The notes below the pieces were generated by a model, which saw only the letters and a program-made list of their open reading frames with translations, had not been told where the DNA came from and ran no database searches. This document shows, one piece after another, positions 6,196 to 7,466 of a stretch of DNA of 7,466 bases; the first letter of the stretch is position 1, and each line of letters opens with the position of its first letter. Source of the DNA: an uncultured Oscillibacter sp. (GTDB lineage: Bacteria > Bacillota_A > Clostridia > Oscillospirales > Oscillospiraceae); assembly GCA_902462475.1 (NCBI GenBank), contig CABQCB010000082.1:1-7466 (forward strand), read 5' to 3'. The position numbers and the translations under genes were made by a program.

Positions 6196-6240
6196 AAAAA
6201 ACGCAGCCTTCTCCTAAAAATTTTAGGACGAATAGCTGCG
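6196..6240 (-). terminator. T-box-controlled terminator ahead of asnB
   Basis: On the minus strand CGCAGC (6235-6240) pairs with GCTGCG (6202-6207), followed by six T residues (6196-6201). The interior contains a second helix, CCTAAAA with TTTTAGG. The 5' part of this hairpin is shared with the T-box antiterminator, where CCUAA and UUCGU pair upstream, so the two structures exclude each other. Confidence 0.88.
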
Positions 6241-6478
6241 ATCCGCGGTGCCACCTAATTTGCCCCCGTAAGGGCCCCTTTCCCGGCTCTATCAAGCCTG
6301 TGTGATGTAACGGTCACAACCCGTCGCACCTACTGGCGGTCTCCCGCGTTCGGATTGCGGCTCCGGAGTGTTCTTCCCGCGAGTTCTTTGGTACGGGGTT
6401 TCCACTCTCCCCCGCTCACTGGCCCGGAACGCCCGCGGTACTTTTCTCCATCAACGCTGTTGGCTATGAATTTTTGAT
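6196..6478 (-). ncRNA. T-box riboswitch, asparagine-type (AAC specifier), controlling asnB
   Basis: T-boxes bind uncharged tRNA and allow read-through when an amino acid is scarce. The hallmark T-box sequence AGGUGGCACCGCGG is at 6243-6256 (minus strand). In Stem I, CCGCG/CGCGG and GGAG/CUCC bracket a specifier loop with AGUA (6439-6442) on the 5' side and GAAGAACA on the 3' side. The triplet AAC (6370-6372) followed by A reads as an Asn codon. The bulge UGGC pairs with an acceptor end GCCA, which agrees with the G discriminator base of bacterial tRNA-Asn. The antiterminator can be drawn as UUAGG-[UGGCACC]-GCGGA...UUCGU-CCUAA, competing with the terminator at 6196-6240. The gene downstream is asnB, which supports the specificity. 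Confidence 0.94.
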
Positions 6479-6484
6479 GGTTGG

Positions 6485-6514
6485 AGTGTACCACGGCGGC
6501 CGGGGCGGTGTCAA
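6485..6514 (-). promoter_or_regulatory. Sigma-70 promoter of the T-box-asnB transcript
   Basis: On the minus strand a perfect -35 TTGACA (6509-6514) and TACACT (6485-6490) are 18 nt apart. Transcription would start near 6478, just before the T-box Stem I. It lies immediately after the purB terminator, so asnB is an independent transcription unit. Confidence 0.8.
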
Positions 6515-6518
6515 CGGC

Positions 6519-6557
6519 AAATAAAACAAACCTGCCGCCGGTTTCCCCGGCGGCAGG
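6519..6557 (-). terminator. purB terminator
   Basis: An 11-bp perfect stem, CCTGCCGCCGG / CCGGCGGCAGG (6531-6557) with a five-base loop, is followed on the minus strand by a T-rich tract (TTTGTTTTATTT, 6519-6530). It lies about 57 nt after the purB stop and just ahead of the asnB promoter -35 box, insulating asnB from purB. Confidence 0.88.
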
Positions 6558-6613
6558 AGAGAAAAAATCATCGTTTTGCACAAGGACACTTGTCCGCGCT
6601 GAGAGGATGGCCC

Positions 6614-7466
6614 TTACAGGGCGATGTCCGGCGTGTCCTGCGCAGCCTGGTCCAGCAGGGGGCGGACCTTAAGAAGGAACGCGTCCACCTGGCTGGGGCA
6701 GCGGCCGATGTAGGCAGAGGGAGTGAGCACGGCTTCCATTTCCGCCTCCGTCATGCCGAAGGCGGGCTCGGCGGCCAAACGGCTCAGAAGGTCGCACTTT
6801 TCGCCCTCCTTCATGCGGGCGGTGGCGGCCATGGAGCACTGGCGGATGATCTCGTGGAGGGCCTGGCGGTCGCCGCCCCGCTTGACGGCTTCCATCATCA
6901 GGTTCTCCGTGGCGATGAAGGGCAGGTACTCCCGCACGGTGGCTTCCACCACCTTTTCGTTCACATGCAGCCCGTCGGTGACGTTCTGGCAAAGGCGCAA
7001 AATGGCGTCGGCGCACAAAAAGCCCTCCGGCATGGAAATGCGGCGGTTGGCGGAGTCGTCCAGCGTCCGCTCCATCCACTGGACGGAGGCGGTCATGGGG
7101 GCGTTCATGGCGTCGGCCATGAGATACCGGGCCAGGGAGCAGATGCGCTCGCAGCGCATGGGGTTGCGCTTGTAGGCCATGGCGGAAGAGCCGATCTGGT
7201 TTTTCTCAAAGGGCTCCTCCACCTGCCGGTCGTGCTGGAGAAGGCGAATGTCGTTGGCCATGCGGTAGCAGCTCTGGGCGATGGCGGACAGGCACGAGAG
7301 GATGCGGCTGTCCACCTTGCGGGGATAGGTCTGGCCGCACACGTCAAAGCACTTGTCAAAGCCGAACTCGGCGCTGATCTGCCGGTTCATCTCGTCGATC
7401 TTGGCCTCGTCCCCGTCAAAGAGGTCCAGGAAGCTGGCCTCCGTGCCGGTGGTGCCCCGGCAGCCC
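6614..7466 (-). CDS. purB: Adenylosuccinate lyase, C-terminal part (5' end outside the window)
   Basis: The enzyme cleaves SAICAR to AICAR and adenylosuccinate to AMP, both with release of fumarate, in purine synthesis. The reading frame is open to the window edge: 283 residues are visible, beginning GCRGTTGTEASFLDLF, a PurB hallmark like the GTTGT-x-ASF of other family members. The fumarate lyase/aspartase signature GSSAMAYKRN is at 7163-7192 and contains the flexible-loop serine used in catalysis. MPEGFLCADAILRL and the helical C-terminal domain follow, ending in TAA at 6614. The ATG at 7390 is internal, since conserved sequence continues upstream of it. It has its own terminator downstream and is separate from asnB. 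No truncation or frameshift is seen in the visible part. Confidence 0.95.
   Translation of the reverse strand, partial: GCRGTTGTEASFLDLFDGDEAKIDEMNRQISAEFGFDKCFDVCGQTYPRKVDSRILSCLSAIAQSCYRMANDIRLLQHDRQVEEPFEKNQIGSSAMAYKRNPMRCERICSLARYLMADAMNAPMTASVQWMERTLDDSANRRISMPEGFLCADAILRLCQNVTDGLHVNEKVVEATVREYLPFIATENLMMEAVKRGGDRQALHEIIRQCSMAATARMKEGEKCDLLSRLAAEPAFGMTEAEMEAVLTPSAYIGRCPSQVDAFLLKVRPLLDQAAQDTPDIAL

Noticed and set aside
4850..6217. A 455-codon open frame on the plus strand opposite asnB.
   Set aside because: Same artefact: it mirrors the asnB codons, has no recognisable motif, and runs into the T-box leader.
6176..6295. Upstream in-frame extension of asnB.
   Set aside because: It lies in the T-box and its terminator, and would place residues ahead of the Cys that must become N-terminal for glutaminase activity.
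6330..6581. An 83-codon minus-strand frame upstream of asnB.
   Set aside because: It covers the purB terminator, the asnB promoter and T-box Stem I, which explain the conserved sequence better. The protein has no recognisable features.
6579..6594. Small inverted repeat ACAAG/CTTGT after the purB stop.
   Set aside because: Only about five base pairs and no T-run; the real purB terminator is at 6519-6557.

Overview
The window looks like chromosome from a GC-rich Gram-positive anaerobe of the class Clostridia, probably an Oscillospiraceae-type gut bacterium (Flavonifractor/Lawsonibacter-like). This is inferred from a T-box riboswitch, a type III glutamine synthetase, an LrgAB pair, strong AGGAGG ribosome binding sites and heavy G/C use at third codon positions. 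No mobile element, CRISPR array, tRNA or rRNA was seen.

Left part (1-1140, minus strand). The window opens inside aroF (type I-beta DAHP synthase), of which only the N-terminal regulatory domain is present. Upstream of aroF lies a complete transcription-attenuation leader: a promoter, a 32-residue leader peptide with 10 Phe/Tyr residues, mutually exclusive RNA pairings, and an intrinsic terminator just before the aroF ribosome binding site. Further upstream is a small zinc-dependent phospholipase C-like protein with its own promoter and no signal peptide.

Middle (1238-2402, plus strand). A divergent promoter drives lrgA-lrgB, a holin/antiholin-like membrane protein pair overlapping by one base. 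They end at a bidirectional terminator shared with the convergent glutamine synthetase gene.

Right part (2418-7466, minus strand). In transcription order there is the 3' part of purB (adenylosuccinate lyase) with its terminator. Next come a promoter and a T-box leader with an asparagine (AAC) specifier, then asnB (glutamine-dependent asparagine synthetase), then glnN (type III glutamine synthetase). No terminator is visible between asnB and glnN. Glutamine synthetase makes the amide donor that AsnB consumes, so the two form a nitrogen-assimilation unit.

The most notable feature is the pair of unrelated amino-acid-sensing attenuators within 7 kb. One is a ribosome-stalling Phe/Tyr leader peptide ahead of aroF; the other is a tRNA-sensing T-box ahead of asnB-glnN. 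The aroF leader is the strongest candidate for something not yet described in this group.
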